Positions 15,947 through 25,529 of a stretch of 64,000 nt of DNA are shown piece by piece; the stretch's first letter is position 1; each line of letters opens with the position of its first letter. Source of the stretch: UBA6168 sp964573725 (GTDB lineage: Bacteria; Bacteroidota; Bacteroidia; Chitinophagales; Saprospiraceae); assembly GCA_964573725.1 (NCBI GenBank), contig CAZNLJ010000005.1, positions 1-64,000 on the forward strand, written 5' to 3'. Made by a program: the position numbers and the translations under genes. The notes beneath the pieces are model-generated. The model was not told the DNA's origin. It saw only the letters and a list, made by a program, of their open reading frames with translations, and did no database searches.

Positions 15947-18900
15947 ATGACCAACCTTCCACGTCCGATGAAATGGTTCATCTGCGTTTTCCGCCTTTCC
16001 CGTACAGGCCTGCCGATTCTGTTGGGGCTCATTTCCCTTCGGGCGCAAGCCCAGATGGAAGTGACGGATGCGACCACGCCACCCTATACGCCGGAGAACC
16101 TCATCACCAACATTTTCTTGGGGGACGGGGTGGAGGTACTGAATGTCACCTACGAGGGGGATCCCCTCGCGGTGGGTTATTTCAAGAATGCCGACAACGC
16201 CACCGGCATCGACCGGGGAATCATCCTGACCTCCGGACGGGCCGCCTCCTCCAATGCCAACTGCAGCGGACAGCTTGGTGCGAACTGCAACGGCGGACAG
16301 TTCGCCTCGAACGATGTCAACAGCACCGTCGGCGACCCGGACCTCCAGGCGATCGCTTCCGGCGGACTCAATGATGTCGCCAAATATACCATCACGTTCG
16401 TGCCGACGGCCGATACGCTGCGATTCAAGTATGTCTTCGCCTCCGAGGAGTACCCCGAATGGGCCTGCAGCTCCTTCAACGATGTGTTCGGGTTCTTCAT
16501 CAGCGGCCCGGGCATCAGCGGCCCGTTTTCCAACAACGGGAAGAACATCGCCATCATTCCCGGTACCAACATCCCCGTCACCATCAATAACATCCACCCG
16601 CAAAACGGAGGCAGCTGCCCGCCGGCTTTCGTCGAGTTCTACAACGACAACACCAACACCAGCGTGCAGCCGGTCTACGACGGCTACCTGCAGGTCTTCA
16701 CGGCCGAAGCCGTCGTGATTCCTTGCGAAACCTACACCATCAAGCTGGCCGTGGCGGATGTCGGCGACAACGCCTACGACACGGGTGTCTTCCTGGAAGC
16801 CAAGAGTTTCGGTACCGGTTCCATCAAGGTCGAAACAAAGACCGTCAGCCTGGACGGTACGGTGACGGAGGGTTGCGCCACCGGCAGCATCACCTTCCGG
16901 CTGCCGAATCCGGCCGAATCGGATTTCCCGATCGACTTCACCTTGTTGGGCACGGCCGAAAACGGGGTGGATTACGAAACCATTCCGACGGACCTTTTCA
17001 TCCCGCAAGGGGACAGCGTACTGGAAATCACGGTTACCGGTATCGAGGATTTCCTGCCGGAGGGCACCGAAACCATCGGCTTCGACGTGCAGCGCGACAT
17101 ATGCAACCGGGACACGTTCTGGTTGTTCATCCGGGACAATCAGATTCTCCCACCGGGACTGCCGGCGGATACATCCTTTTGTACCGGCGACACCCTGGTC
17201 CTCGACGCCACCTTGCCGATTCCCTTGCCCGCCCCGCAGACGTTCACCAACGATACGGATTATCCGGTTTCCCATACCGGTCCCACCTACTCCTCCATCG
17301 TCGTGGCCGGTGTCCAACCGATCCACCTCGGGGAAGGGGTCATCCGCTCGGTTTGTGTCAATATCGACCACAAGTGGGTGGACGACCTGGACCTCTTCCT
17401 GATTGCTCCCGGTGGACAGTTCATCGAGCTGAGTTCGGACAACGGGTCGAACTGCGACCATTACGACCAGGTCTGCTTCAGTCCGACCGCCACCGCCTCG
17501 ATCCTGGACGGGCAACCCTGGACGCCCTGCGGATCCGGTGTACCGGCTCCTTTCTCCAATGGGACTTTCCAGCCGGAGGGCATCTGGTCGGACCTTTGGG
17601 ACGGAACCTTCCCCACCAACGGTACCTGGCAGCTGCTGGTCATCGATGACCAGACCGGATTCAGCGGCACCTTGCTCGACTGGAGCATCACCTTCGAACC
17701 CTTGTACCAACTCTATTACCGCTGGGATCCGGATACCGGCCTCAGCTGTGCTGATTGTCCGGCGCCGCTGGTCAGCCCGGACACGACCACCACCTACATC
17801 GTCACCGCCTGGGATACCTACGGCTGTGCCGTCTACGATACGGTGACGGTACAGGTGGATACGAGCCTGCCGGCTCCGGTGGTCACCTGCGGCCCCATCA
17901 CCGACCAGAGCATCACCTTCGAGTGGGAACCGGTCGACCAAGCCCAGACTTATTTCATCAACCTGGGAAATGGCAATTGGGTCCTGCCGAACAACGGCCC
18001 CTTGTCCCATACCGTCAACGGCCTGCTGCTGAACCAAAGTGTCACCATCGAGGTGGTCGCGGAAGGTGCGTGTCCCGGCGCCGTGGGGACGGTCACTTGT
18101 CAGACACCGGACTGCGACGCACCGGTCCTGACGGCGGATGTGGTCACGGACGCGACCTGCTCGGGATTTTCCGACGGATCCGTCCAACTGTCCGCAACCG
18201 GCGGTGCCGGCGGTTACCTCTTCCAATGGGATACGCTCTCCAATTCGGACGGATTTTTCGGCGGACTCCCGCCGGGCAGCTACACGGTGACGGTGGTGGA
18301 TGCCTGGGGTTGTCCGAATGTGCTGCCGGTCGATATCGGCGTCGCCAATCCCCTGCTGTTGGAAGGGCTTGTCGTCGATTCGGTCGCCTGCTTCGGACAG
18401 GCGGGCGGATCGGTAACGGTTTCCGTATCCGGCGGTACATCCCCTTACCAATTCACGTGGCCCGGCAATGCGACGGATACCATCCTGGGCGGCTTGCCCG
18501 CCGGAAATTATCTGGCTACCGTCACCGATGCCAACGGCTGTTCGGATACGGCCGGCGTGCTGCTGCCGGAGCCGCCCCTCTTGGCCCTTACTTCGGTCAC
18601 GACAGACCTTACATGCGCCGATGCGACGGATGGGTCGGCCTCCGTCCAGGTTTCCGGGGGAACCGGTCCCTACCTGGTCCAATGGGATGCCGCCGCAGGC
18701 CAGGTGGCCGCTCCGATGGTGACAGGGCTGCCGGCCGGCTCCTTTGCCGTCACCGTCACCGATGCCAACGGATGCCAACAGTCGGACACCATGACCATCC
18801 TGTCGCCGGATCCCATCGTCCTGGATTTGACCGGCCAGGATCCGCTGTGTGCAAATTCCACGGACGGTATTGCGTCCGTCTCCGTCGGCGGCGGAACGGG

Positions 18901-21466
18901 AACCATCTCTTACGCATGGAGCTCCGGCAGCAGCGCGCCCGTCGTCCAGCAGTTGCCGGCCGGGACATACGCGGTGACCGCAACCGACCAGTCCGGTTGC
19001 GCCGCGGTGGATTCCGTCACCTTGACCGCACCGACCGCCATGTATATTTTCATGGAGGCGGAGGCCATCTCTTGCCCGGGTGCATCGGACGGGGCCGTGG
19101 TCCACTATGTCGAATACGGCCAGCCCCCTTATACTTATTCTTGGAGCAACGGCATGTCCAGTATCTATATCACCGACCTTCCCGCCGGCAACTATTGCAT
19201 GACGGTCACGGATGCAAACGGCTGTACCGCCTCGGAGTGCTCCGTGGTGTTCTACCCGGGTCCTACCGCACAGGTGTCGCTGGTCGTCACCCCGGCCGGT
19301 TGCCACGGCGGTACGGAAGGTGCCATCGACCTCACGGTGACAGGGGGGGGGCTCGGAAACTACAGTTACAGTTGGTCCAACGGCGAAACGACACAGGACT
19401 TGTCCGGCCTCGCTGCCGGAAATTACAGCGTTGTCGTCACGTACGCCCTCGGATGCCAGGTATCCGCCTCCGCCCTGATAACCGAGCCGCCTCCTTTGGA
19501 ACTGAGCTTGACCGCGGAGGCGGTCTCTTGTTTCGGCGGGAACGACGGAGCGGTGCAACCGACGGTTTCCGGCGGGTCCGCTTCCTATGCCTATGCCTGG
19601 ACCGGACCGCCCGGTTTCGTTTCCGACCAGGCCGTCCTGACGGAAATCCCCGCAAGCTGGTATATCCTTACGGTGGAGGATACGGATGGTTGTACAATCA
19701 CGGACAGCCTGGAAGTGACCCAACCGGCGACCGCCTTGTCCGTCGACATCGACCCACCGGATTCGATCTGCTTCCAGTCTGCTACGGGCACCCTCACCGC
19801 CGATGCTACCGGTGGAACATTCCCCTATGTCTTCCAATGGGACAATGGCGTCACCGGCTCCGGGCTGTCCGGCCTTCCGGCCGGCAGTTATCAAGTGACG
19901 GTGAGTGATGCCGAAGGATGCACGGCCGCCGCCACGGCGGTTGTTCCCGAACAAGGACCGGTCCATGTCGTCCTTAGCCAGGTTTCCGCCAGTTGCCACG
20001 GCCTCGAGGATGGTTCGGTGACCGTGGAACAGGTTTCCGCCGGCAATGTGCCCTTACCCTTCTCCGCTCTTACCCTGAATTGGAGCAACGGCCAGGAAAA
20101 TGTGGCGACCCTGACCGGTTTGGCCGGTGGGACTACCTATGCCGTCACCGTCACGGATACCCGCGGTTGTACCGGTTCCGATGCTATCCTGGTCGGTGAT
20201 CCCGACCTGCTGGTCTTGCAACCCTTGTCCGTGACCGACCTGACTTGCCAAGGCTTGGACGATGGTGCCGCCACCGTCCAGGCGGGCGGCGGTACCCTAC
20301 CCTACCAGTTCAACTGGGGCGGCACCGCAGCCGGACAAACCGGAGCTTCCGCCGAAAACCTGGCGGCCGGACCGCTGACCGTCACCGTCACCGATGCCAA
20401 CGGATGCCAGGCAGACCTTTCGCTGTCCATTTCCTCGCCGACGGCCTTGGTGGCGACGGTGGATAAATCGGATGTAAGCTGCCATGACGCGTCGGACGGC
20501 AACTTGTCCCTCACCATTTCCGGTGGATTCCCACCGTACGGCATACTGTGGTCCAACGGTGCCGAGACGCCGGTTCTGGCCGGCCTGCCGGCCGACACCT
20601 ACGGCTACCAAATTTCCGACAGCCGCGGTTGCTTCCTGCAGGATAGTGCCATAATCCTCCAACCGTTGCCGATCGACGCTTCCGTCACAATCCGACCGGT
20701 CTCCTGCACGGATAAACAGGACGGAAGCATATCCGTGGAATTGACCGGTGGCGCCCCACCTTTCCGGTACAGCCTCGATGGCGCGGACTATTCCGCAAGC
20801 CCCGTCTTCATCGCTTTGGGCAGCGGGCTGTACGACCTGTTCATCCGGGACAGCAAGGGATGTGAACAGCTGGTCACCGATATCGAGTTGTTGAACCCGG
20901 ACCCCCTGGTGGTGGACCTGGGCCCCGACACCATTGTGGCGTACGGGACGAACCACCAACTCGTTCCTTTTGTGAGCAGCTTCGGAACGGGTATTTCCCT
21001 GACCTACGACTGGTACTCCAACAATCCGCAGGTGCCGCCTTCCGCTACCTACACCTCCACCGCCAATTTCCTGGCGACCAGCCCGACAAATGTCACCCTC
21101 ACGGTCACCGATGCCTTCGGTTGCAAGGCCAGTGACCAGGTGAACATCTTTGTCGTGGAGAACCGGTTTGTGATTGTCCCCACAGGTTTCGCGCCCGCAG
21201 CCGGCGGAAACACCGCCAACGACCTGTTGCATGTCCACGGGAACAGCAGGATGGTCGACAAGATCGACCTGTTCCAGGTATTCGACCGCTGGGGGGAACG
21301 CTTGTACGAGGCGGCGGATTTCGCCATCAACGACCTGTCGGTCGGCTGGGACGGTACCTTCCGGGGCAAGGAGATGCCGGCCGGCGTGTATGCCTGGGTG
21401 GTCGAGGTCTCCTTCGTCGACGGCCGGAAGGAATTGTATAAGGGAAGCACGACACTGGTACGCTGA
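15947..21466 (+). CDS. giant T9SS type B cargo: choice-of-anchor L, P-domain and 12 SprB repeats (adhesin-like)
   Basis: A protein of about 1839 residues. Order: signal peptide (ending 'SLRAQAQ'); choice-of-anchor L domain (about residues 40-265: 'GIDRGIILTSG', 'FKYVFASEEYPEW'); Calx-beta-like segment (270-395); proprotein-convertase P-domain-like module (410-580: 'VCVNIDHKWVDDLDLFLIAPGG'). A fibronectin-like segment and twelve SprB repeats follow (about 723-1650, each 'C.G..DG...' ... 'LPAGSY.VTVTDA.GC'). Last comes the gliding-motility-associated C-terminal (type B sorting) domain (about 1740-1839: 'FQVFDRWGERLYEA'). SprB repeats are known from the mobile gliding adhesin of Flavobacterium. 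The product is probably exported by T9SS to the surface. ATG 15968 is an equally possible start. It carries a G9 tract at 19343-19351. Confidence 0.93.
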   Translation: MTNLPRPMKWFICVFRLSRTGLPILLGLISLRAQAQMEVTDATTPPYTPENLITNIFLGDGVEVLNVTYEGDPLAVGYFKNADNATGIDRGIILTSGRAASSNANCSGQLGANCNGGQFASNDVNSTVGDPDLQAIASGGLNDVAKYTITFVPTADTLRFKYVFASEEYPEWACSSFNDVFGFFISGPGISGPFSNNGKNIAIIPGTNIPVTINNIHPQNGGSCPPAFVEFYNDNTNTSVQPVYDGYLQVFTAEAVVIPCETYTIKLAVADVGDNAYDTGVFLEAKSFGTGSIKVETKTVSLDGTVTEGCATGSITFRLPNPAESDFPIDFTLLGTAENGVDYETIPTDLFIPQGDSVLEITVTGIEDFLPEGTETIGFDVQRDICNRDTFWLFIRDNQILPPGLPADTSFCTGDTLVLDATLPIPLPAPQTFTNDTDYPVSHTGPTYSSIVVAGVQPIHLGEGVIRSVCVNIDHKWVDDLDLFLIAPGGQFIELSSDNGSNCDHYDQVCFSPTATASILDGQPWTPCGSGVPAPFSNGTFQPEGIWSDLWDGTFPTNGTWQLLVIDDQTGFSGTLLDWSITFEPLYQLYYRWDPDTGLSCADCPAPLVSPDTTTTYIVTAWDTYGCAVYDTVTVQVDTSLPAPVVTCGPITDQSITFEWEPVDQAQTYFINLGNGNWVLPNNGPLSHTVNGLLLNQSVTIEVVAEGACPGAVGTVTCQTPDCDAPVLTADVVTDATCSGFSDGSVQLSATGGAGGYLFQWDTLSNSDGFFGGLPPGSYTVTVVDAWGCPNVLPVDIGVANPLLLEGLVVDSVACFGQAGGSVTVSVSGGTSPYQFTWPGNATDTILGGLPAGNYLATVTDANGCSDTAGVLLPEPPLLALTSVTTDLTCADATDGSASVQVSGGTGPYLVQWDAAAGQVAAPMVTGLPAGSFAVTVTDANGCQQSDTMTILSPDPIVLDLTGQDPLCANSTDGIASVSVGGGTGTISYAWSSGSSAPVVQQLPAGTYAVTATDQSGCAAVDSVTLTAPTAMYIFMEAEAISCPGASDGAVVHYVEYGQPPYTYSWSNGMSSIYITDLPAGNYCMTVTDANGCTASECSVVFYPGPTAQVSLVVTPAGCHGGTEGAIDLTVTGGGLGNYSYSWSNGETTQDLSGLAAGNYSVVVTYALGCQVSASALITEPPPLELSLTAEAVSCFGGNDGAVQPTVSGGSASYAYAWTGPPGFVSDQAVLTEIPASWYILTVEDTDGCTITDSLEVTQPATALSVDIDPPDSICFQSATGTLTADATGGTFPYVFQWDNGVTGSGLSGLPAGSYQVTVSDAEGCTAAATAVVPEQGPVHVVLSQVSASCHGLEDGSVTVEQVSAGNVPLPFSALTLNWSNGQENVATLTGLAGGTTYAVTVTDTRGCTGSDAILVGDPDLLVLQPLSVTDLTCQGLDDGAATVQAGGGTLPYQFNWGGTAAGQTGASAENLAAGPLTVTVTDANGCQADLSLSISSPTALVATVDKSDVSCHDASDGNLSLTISGGFPPYGILWSNGAETPVLAGLPADTYGYQISDSRGCFLQDSAIILQPLPIDASVTIRPVSCTDKQDGSISVELTGGAPPFRYSLDGADYSASPVFIALGSGLYDLFIRDSKGCEQLVTDIELLNPDPLVVDLGPDTIVAYGTNHQLVPFVSSFGTGISLTYDWYSNNPQVPPSATYTSTANFLATSPTNVTLTVTDAFGCKASDQVNIFVVENRFVIVPTGFAPAAGGNTANDLLHVHGNSRMVDKIDLFQVFDRWGERLYEAADFAINDLSVGWDGTFRGKEMPAGVYAWVVEVSFVDGRKELYKGSTTLVR
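18113..20899 (+). repeat. array of 12 SprB repeats within the adhesin gene
   Basis: Twelve units of roughly 75 codons, each with a Cys at the start ('.SC.G..DG'), an aromatic-Trp strand ('PY.F.W..G') and an ending of the type 'LPAGSYTVTVTDANGC'. Protein-level identity between units is moderate. DNA identity is highest at the 'acnGTCACCgatgccaacgG' end, where the units could recombine. Confidence 0.9.
19343..19351 (+). repeat. G9 homopolymer inside the adhesin coding sequence
   Basis: Nine consecutive G encode Gly-Gly-Gly in the sixth SprB repeat ('LTVTGGGLGNY'). It is the longest G run I noticed in the window. Gain or loss of one base would shift the frame and remove all later repeats and the sorting domain, so it is a possible slippage site. 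A read error is equally possible. Confidence 0.6.
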
Positions 21467-21507
21467 CATCACCGGCCTGGCCGGAGGTCCCGGGATTTCA
21501 CATTTTT

Positions 21508-24276
21508 TTGAAAAAAATATCCATGATACGTCCATACTTCCTTCTTATTGCACTGACCCTGTGCATCTTGGACCGACCGGTCGTTGCCCAGGTCATCATC
21601 AATGAGTTCAGCGCCGCCAACAGGAACGGAATAGCCGATAACTACGGGGAGCGGGAGGACTGGATCGAACTCTTCAACGCCGGCACCACCCCGGTTGACC
21701 TGGGCGGATATTTCCTGTCCGATCAAGTCTCCAATCCGGACAAATGGCCGTTCCCGGCAGGGGTTGACATTGCGCCGGGGGAATACCTGTTGGTATTTGC
21801 CTCGGACCGCGACGAGCTTAGCCCCGGCGGAGCGGTCCATGCCGGTTTCAAAATCACCCAGACCAAACAGGAATACATTGCCCTGTTCAGTCCCCAACAG
21901 GTATTGCTCGACGCTTTCCAAATCGTACAGCCGAATCAAGTGGACCACTCGACCGGGAGAGTCACGGATGCCGCCCCCGAATGGGGTGTTTTCCCCGTCC
22001 CAACCCCGGGCGGTCCGAATGCGGGCGCTTTCGGCGGCTATGCCCCGACACCGGCTGCCAGCCATGCCGCCGGGTTTCATCCCGGACCGATTCAGGTACA
22101 GCTCACGGTCCCCGAGGGAACCATCGTCCGCTATACGCTCGACGGGTCGGAACCAGCCGCCGGATCACCGGCCTACAATTCGCCGCTGACCATTTCGGAG
22201 ACCACCGTCCTGAAATCCAGGGCTTATCCGTCAGACCCCGCCTTTCTTCCGGGCTTTACCGATGTCAACACTTACTTCATCGGTACCGGTCATGGTATCC
22301 CGGTCATTTCGATTGCGGGAAACGGGGTGCCAGCCTTGCTGGACGGCAGCCAAACCTCGCCCCCCGGCAGCTTCGAAATATTCCGGGACGGTAGCCGGGT
22401 AGATTTCGCCTACGGGGAATTCAACAAGCATGGCAACGATTCCTGGGCTTATCCCCAACGGGGGGTGGACTATATCACCCGCGACCAAATGGGATACGCC
22501 AGTTCCATCTCCGATGCGATTTTCCCGACCAAGGACCGCGACAATTACCAACGCCTCATCCTGAAAGCCGCCGCCAACGACAACTACAACTTCAGCAGCG
22601 GAGGGGCCCACATCCGCGATGCCTATGTCCATACCCTGTCGCAACGGGCCGGCCTCGAACTGGATGAAAGGACCTATGAACCTTGTATCCTGTACGTCAA
22701 CGGCGCCTATTGGGGCGTCTATGAAATCCGGGAAAAGGTCGACGATCCCGATTACACCCGTCACTATTACGACCAGGGCGAAAAATGGATCGATTACATC
22801 AAGACCTGGGGCGGCACCTGGGAAGAATACGGTAGCCGTGCCGATTGGGATGTGCTGCACGATTTCATCCTGACGGAGGACATGAGCCAGGATGCGAATT
22901 ACGAATACGTGCAGGAACAGCTCAACGTCCTGAGTCTCATCGATTACATGATCATCAACACCCATGTGGTCTGCAAGGACTGGCTGAATTGGAACACCGC
23001 CTGGTGGCGGGGCCGGAAACCCGAGGGCGGGGCCCGGCAATGGCGCTATACCTTGTGGGATATGGACGCATCCTTCGGGCACTATGTCAACTATACGGGT
23101 ATCCCCAATGATTCCCCCACCGCCCTCCCTTGTTTTGCCGAGAACCTGAGCAGCGATTTCGAAGGGCATGGGGACCTGGTCACCGCCTTGCTGGCGAACG
23201 AGACCTTCCATTCCCTGTATGTCAACCGCTATGCAGACCTGAACAACACTTACCTGGGATGTGATTATATGGTCGCCCTCCTGGATTCCCTGGTGGACAA
23301 TATCAGTCCGGAGATGCAAGGGCAATTCGACAAATGGGGAGGTTCCATGGCATCCTGGCAATCCAATGTGCAGCAGCTGCGCAACTTCATCCTGGCTCGT
23401 TGCGAGTTCCTGGATCCCGGTATCGTGGACTGTTATGACGTGGAGGGGCCCTATCCGGTGCACGTCCAGGTCAAACCGGCCAACACACAGAACAAGGTAA
23501 GGGTCAATACCTTGGTGCCGGGTGCTTTTCCGTTTACAGGGGATTATTTCAGCGGCACCCAGTTGTCGTTCGAATCGCTTCCGGAAGCCGGATGGGAACT
23601 CGACCATTGGGAAGTGGCCAACCATATCTTCGCCCCGGATGCATTTGCGGACGCCATCCAGTTCGGGCTCTCCCCGGGTATCGGCGGTGATACCGTAACG
23701 GCCTATTTCCGACCATCGATCCCCTGTGCCAATGCGGGCGGGCTGGTGCTTGATTCGACCTTGTCCTCCGTCACCCTGGCGTGGGAAGGCCCCGCCAACG
23801 CCATCAGTTATGAGGTCGGTTACCGCTTGTCGGGAAGTGCCGACGATTGGCAGACCGTTTCCGTCTCCGGTACGTCCCACCAGATCGGCGGCCTCGACGA
23901 GTGCACGCCGTATGAAGTGAGGATCCGTTCCATTTGTGATTTTGGACTCGGCCAATATCAATACAGGACCTTTTACACCGCTTGTCTCAACGACCTGGCG
24001 GAAGGGCAGCGGCCTGTCCCGGAATGGAGCGTCTACCCGAATCCTTTCCGGGAGGCGTGCACGGTGGATGTCCTGGTGAGCCGGAGAACGGAGATTGCAG
24101 TGGAAGTGGTCACACCGGAAGGCCGGCAGGTGTGGCGGCAGGTCCCCGCCATCTATTCACCCGGACAGCACCGCATCCCGGTCCGACTGGGCGCAAATTG
24201 GCCGGCCGGCATTTATTTTGTCCGGTTGCAAACCGGGTCGGAGCGACAGGTCCGCCGGGTGGTGCGAACAAACTGA
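21508..24276 (+). CDS. secreted CotH-kinase family protein with lamin-tail domain and T9SS type A sorting domain
   Basis: A 922-residue protein. Signal peptide (to about residue 28); lamin-tail domain (about 29-150: 'VIINEFSAANRNG', 'DWIELFNAG'); chitobiase/hexosaminidase C-terminal-like module (about 190-245: 'RYTLDGSEPAAGSPAYNSP'). Then the CotH kinase-like domain (about 255-610, with 'GVYEIREKVDD' and the acidic motif 'LWDMDASFGHY'); a bacterial-repeat segment; a fibronectin type III domain (about 740-820); and a Por secretion tail (about 845-922: 'VYPNPFREACTVDV'). CotH relatives are atypical protein kinases, known from spore-coat phosphorylation in Bacillus; activity here is inferred. 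It is 41 bp after the adhesin, possibly co-transcribed. ATG 21523 is an alternative start. Confidence 0.9.
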   Translation: MKKISMIRPYFLLIALTLCILDRPVVAQVIINEFSAANRNGIADNYGEREDWIELFNAGTTPVDLGGYFLSDQVSNPDKWPFPAGVDIAPGEYLLVFASDRDELSPGGAVHAGFKITQTKQEYIALFSPQQVLLDAFQIVQPNQVDHSTGRVTDAAPEWGVFPVPTPGGPNAGAFGGYAPTPAASHAAGFHPGPIQVQLTVPEGTIVRYTLDGSEPAAGSPAYNSPLTISETTVLKSRAYPSDPAFLPGFTDVNTYFIGTGHGIPVISIAGNGVPALLDGSQTSPPGSFEIFRDGSRVDFAYGEFNKHGNDSWAYPQRGVDYITRDQMGYASSISDAIFPTKDRDNYQRLILKAAANDNYNFSSGGAHIRDAYVHTLSQRAGLELDERTYEPCILYVNGAYWGVYEIREKVDDPDYTRHYYDQGEKWIDYIKTWGGTWEEYGSRADWDVLHDFILTEDMSQDANYEYVQEQLNVLSLIDYMIINTHVVCKDWLNWNTAWWRGRKPEGGARQWRYTLWDMDASFGHYVNYTGIPNDSPTALPCFAENLSSDFEGHGDLVTALLANETFHSLYVNRYADLNNTYLGCDYMVALLDSLVDNISPEMQGQFDKWGGSMASWQSNVQQLRNFILARCEFLDPGIVDCYDVEGPYPVHVQVKPANTQNKVRVNTLVPGAFPFTGDYFSGTQLSFESLPEAGWELDHWEVANHIFAPDAFADAIQFGLSPGIGGDTVTAYFRPSIPCANAGGLVLDSTLSSVTLAWEGPANAISYEVGYRLSGSADDWQTVSVSGTSHQIGGLDECTPYEVRIRSICDFGLGQYQYRTFYTACLNDLAEGQRPVPEWSVYPNPFREACTVDVLVSRRTEIAVEVVTPEGRQVWRQVPAIYSPGQHRIPVRLGANWPAGIYFVRLQTGSERQVRRVVRTN

Positions 24277-24322
24277 CCGCAGATCTTTCCGCTGCCCGGT
24301 CCATAGATAGCCGTTTAAGCTG

Positions 24323-24330
24323 TATCTTTG
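24323..24330 (+). promoter_or_regulatory. candidate -7 promoter box of the PorV-like gene
   Basis: TATCTTTG is an exact match to TAnnTTTG, 20 nt before the ATG at 24351. No clear -33 box is visible. Confidence 0.45.
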
Positions 24331-24350
24331 ATAGCCTTCATAAAAACCGA

Positions 24351-25481
24351 ATGAGCATGACAGTAAAAAATTGTTTCCGGAAAGTGATGTGCATCCTGGC
24401 CTTGACGGGATTTTCCCTGATGGTGAAGGCACAGAAATACAGCAACGAGTTCCTGTCCATCGGGGTCGGTGCGGCGGCACAAGGCATGGGCAATGCGGTG
24501 GTGGCGGGTGTGTCGGATGTGACGGCCGGTTACTGGAACCCGGCCGGTCTGGGTCGGATTGCGCCGGACAAGGGCCTGCAGGTGGCTGCCATGCATGCCG
24601 AGTGGTTTGCCGGCGCCGGGAAGTTCGATTATCTCGGCGTCACCCTACCTTTGGGCCAGGACGGCCGTTCCCGCCGGATGGCCTTGTCCATGGTCCGGTT
24701 CGGGATTGACAACATTCCCAATACCTTGAGTTTGTATGAAAGCGACGGAACCGTCAACTACGACAATATCGTCGCCTTTTCTGCGGCGGATTACGCATTC
24801 CTGGGAAGTTATGCGCAGCGCATCAACCGGGATGGCGAACATCCCCTGTACCTGGGTATGAATACCAAGGTGATCCGCCGCATCATCGGGACTTTCGCGG
24901 ATTCCTGGGGATTCGGATTGGATGCCGCCTTGCAATACGAAAGGAAGCGGTGGCAGTTCGGACTGGTATTGCGGGATGTCACCTCCACCTTCAACGCCTG
25001 GCGGGTGACCTTGTCCGAACAGGATAAGACGGTGCTGTTGGCCACCGGGAACGAGCTACCGGATATCAACTCCCTGGAAGTGACCAGGCCCCAGGTGTCG
25101 GCGGGGGCGGCCTATTCCTTTTCGATCCGGCAATTCCGCTTGCTGGCGGAGCTGGATCTGGTGGCGACGACGGACGGGAAGCGGAATACCCTGCTGTCCG
25201 GGAATCCCGTGAGCATCGATCCCGCGCTTGGACTGTCGCTGGATTACCGCTCTTTCCTGGTGCTGCGGGCTGGGCTGGGCCAGGTCCAGCGGGAGCTGGA
25301 TTTCGACCGGCGTGAATTCCTCACGGCACGGCCTACCATCGGGGTCGGGGTCCAATTGCGCCGGTTACGGGTGGATTATGCCTTTTCGGATCCGGGGGAC
25401 AGCCGGAACCGTTACGCCCATGTGGTGTCCTTGATGCTCAATCTGCCACCGAAGGATCGGGATTTGCGCGAAAGTGACTGA
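24351..25481 (+). CDS. PorV/PorQ-family outer-membrane beta-barrel protein
   Basis: A 376-residue protein with a signal peptide ending 'LMVKAQ' (about residue 26). The PorV family start follows: 'FLSIGVGAAAQGMGNAVVAGVSDVT' interrupted by 'YWNPAGLGRI', the Asn-Pro-Ala-Gly turn typical of FadL/PorV barrels. The rest is a pattern of amphipathic beta strands. PorV is the outer-membrane shuttle that receives T9SS cargo from the translocon and hands it to the sortase complex; PorV paralogues often sit beside cargo genes. It lies 74 bp after the CotH cargo gene with its own promoter box, which suggests a link to the two preceding cargo proteins. Whether it is the main PorV or a dedicated paralogue cannot be told here. 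Confidence 0.85.
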   Translation: MSMTVKNCFRKVMCILALTGFSLMVKAQKYSNEFLSIGVGAAAQGMGNAVVAGVSDVTAGYWNPAGLGRIAPDKGLQVAAMHAEWFAGAGKFDYLGVTLPLGQDGRSRRMALSMVRFGIDNIPNTLSLYESDGTVNYDNIVAFSAADYAFLGSYAQRINRDGEHPLYLGMNTKVIRRIIGTFADSWGFGLDAALQYERKRWQFGLVLRDVTSTFNAWRVTLSEQDKTVLLATGNELPDINSLEVTRPQVSAGAAYSFSIRQFRLLAELDLVATTDGKRNTLLSGNPVSIDPALGLSLDYRSFLVLRAGLGQVQRELDFDRREFLTARPTIGVGVQLRRLRVDYAFSDPGDSRNRYAHVVSLMLNLPPKDRDLRESD

Positions 25482-25529
25482 CCGGGGAATCGGCGGCGGG
25501 GGGAATGGCAGGACCGGCAGGTGGCCGGT

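Noticed and set aside
15650..19999. A 1449-codon open frame on the minus strand opposite the SprB adhesin
   Set aside because: It is a by-product of GC-rich, repetitive codons in the real gene. The translation lacks domains and covers the adhesin's signal peptide, conserved domains and repeats in antisense.
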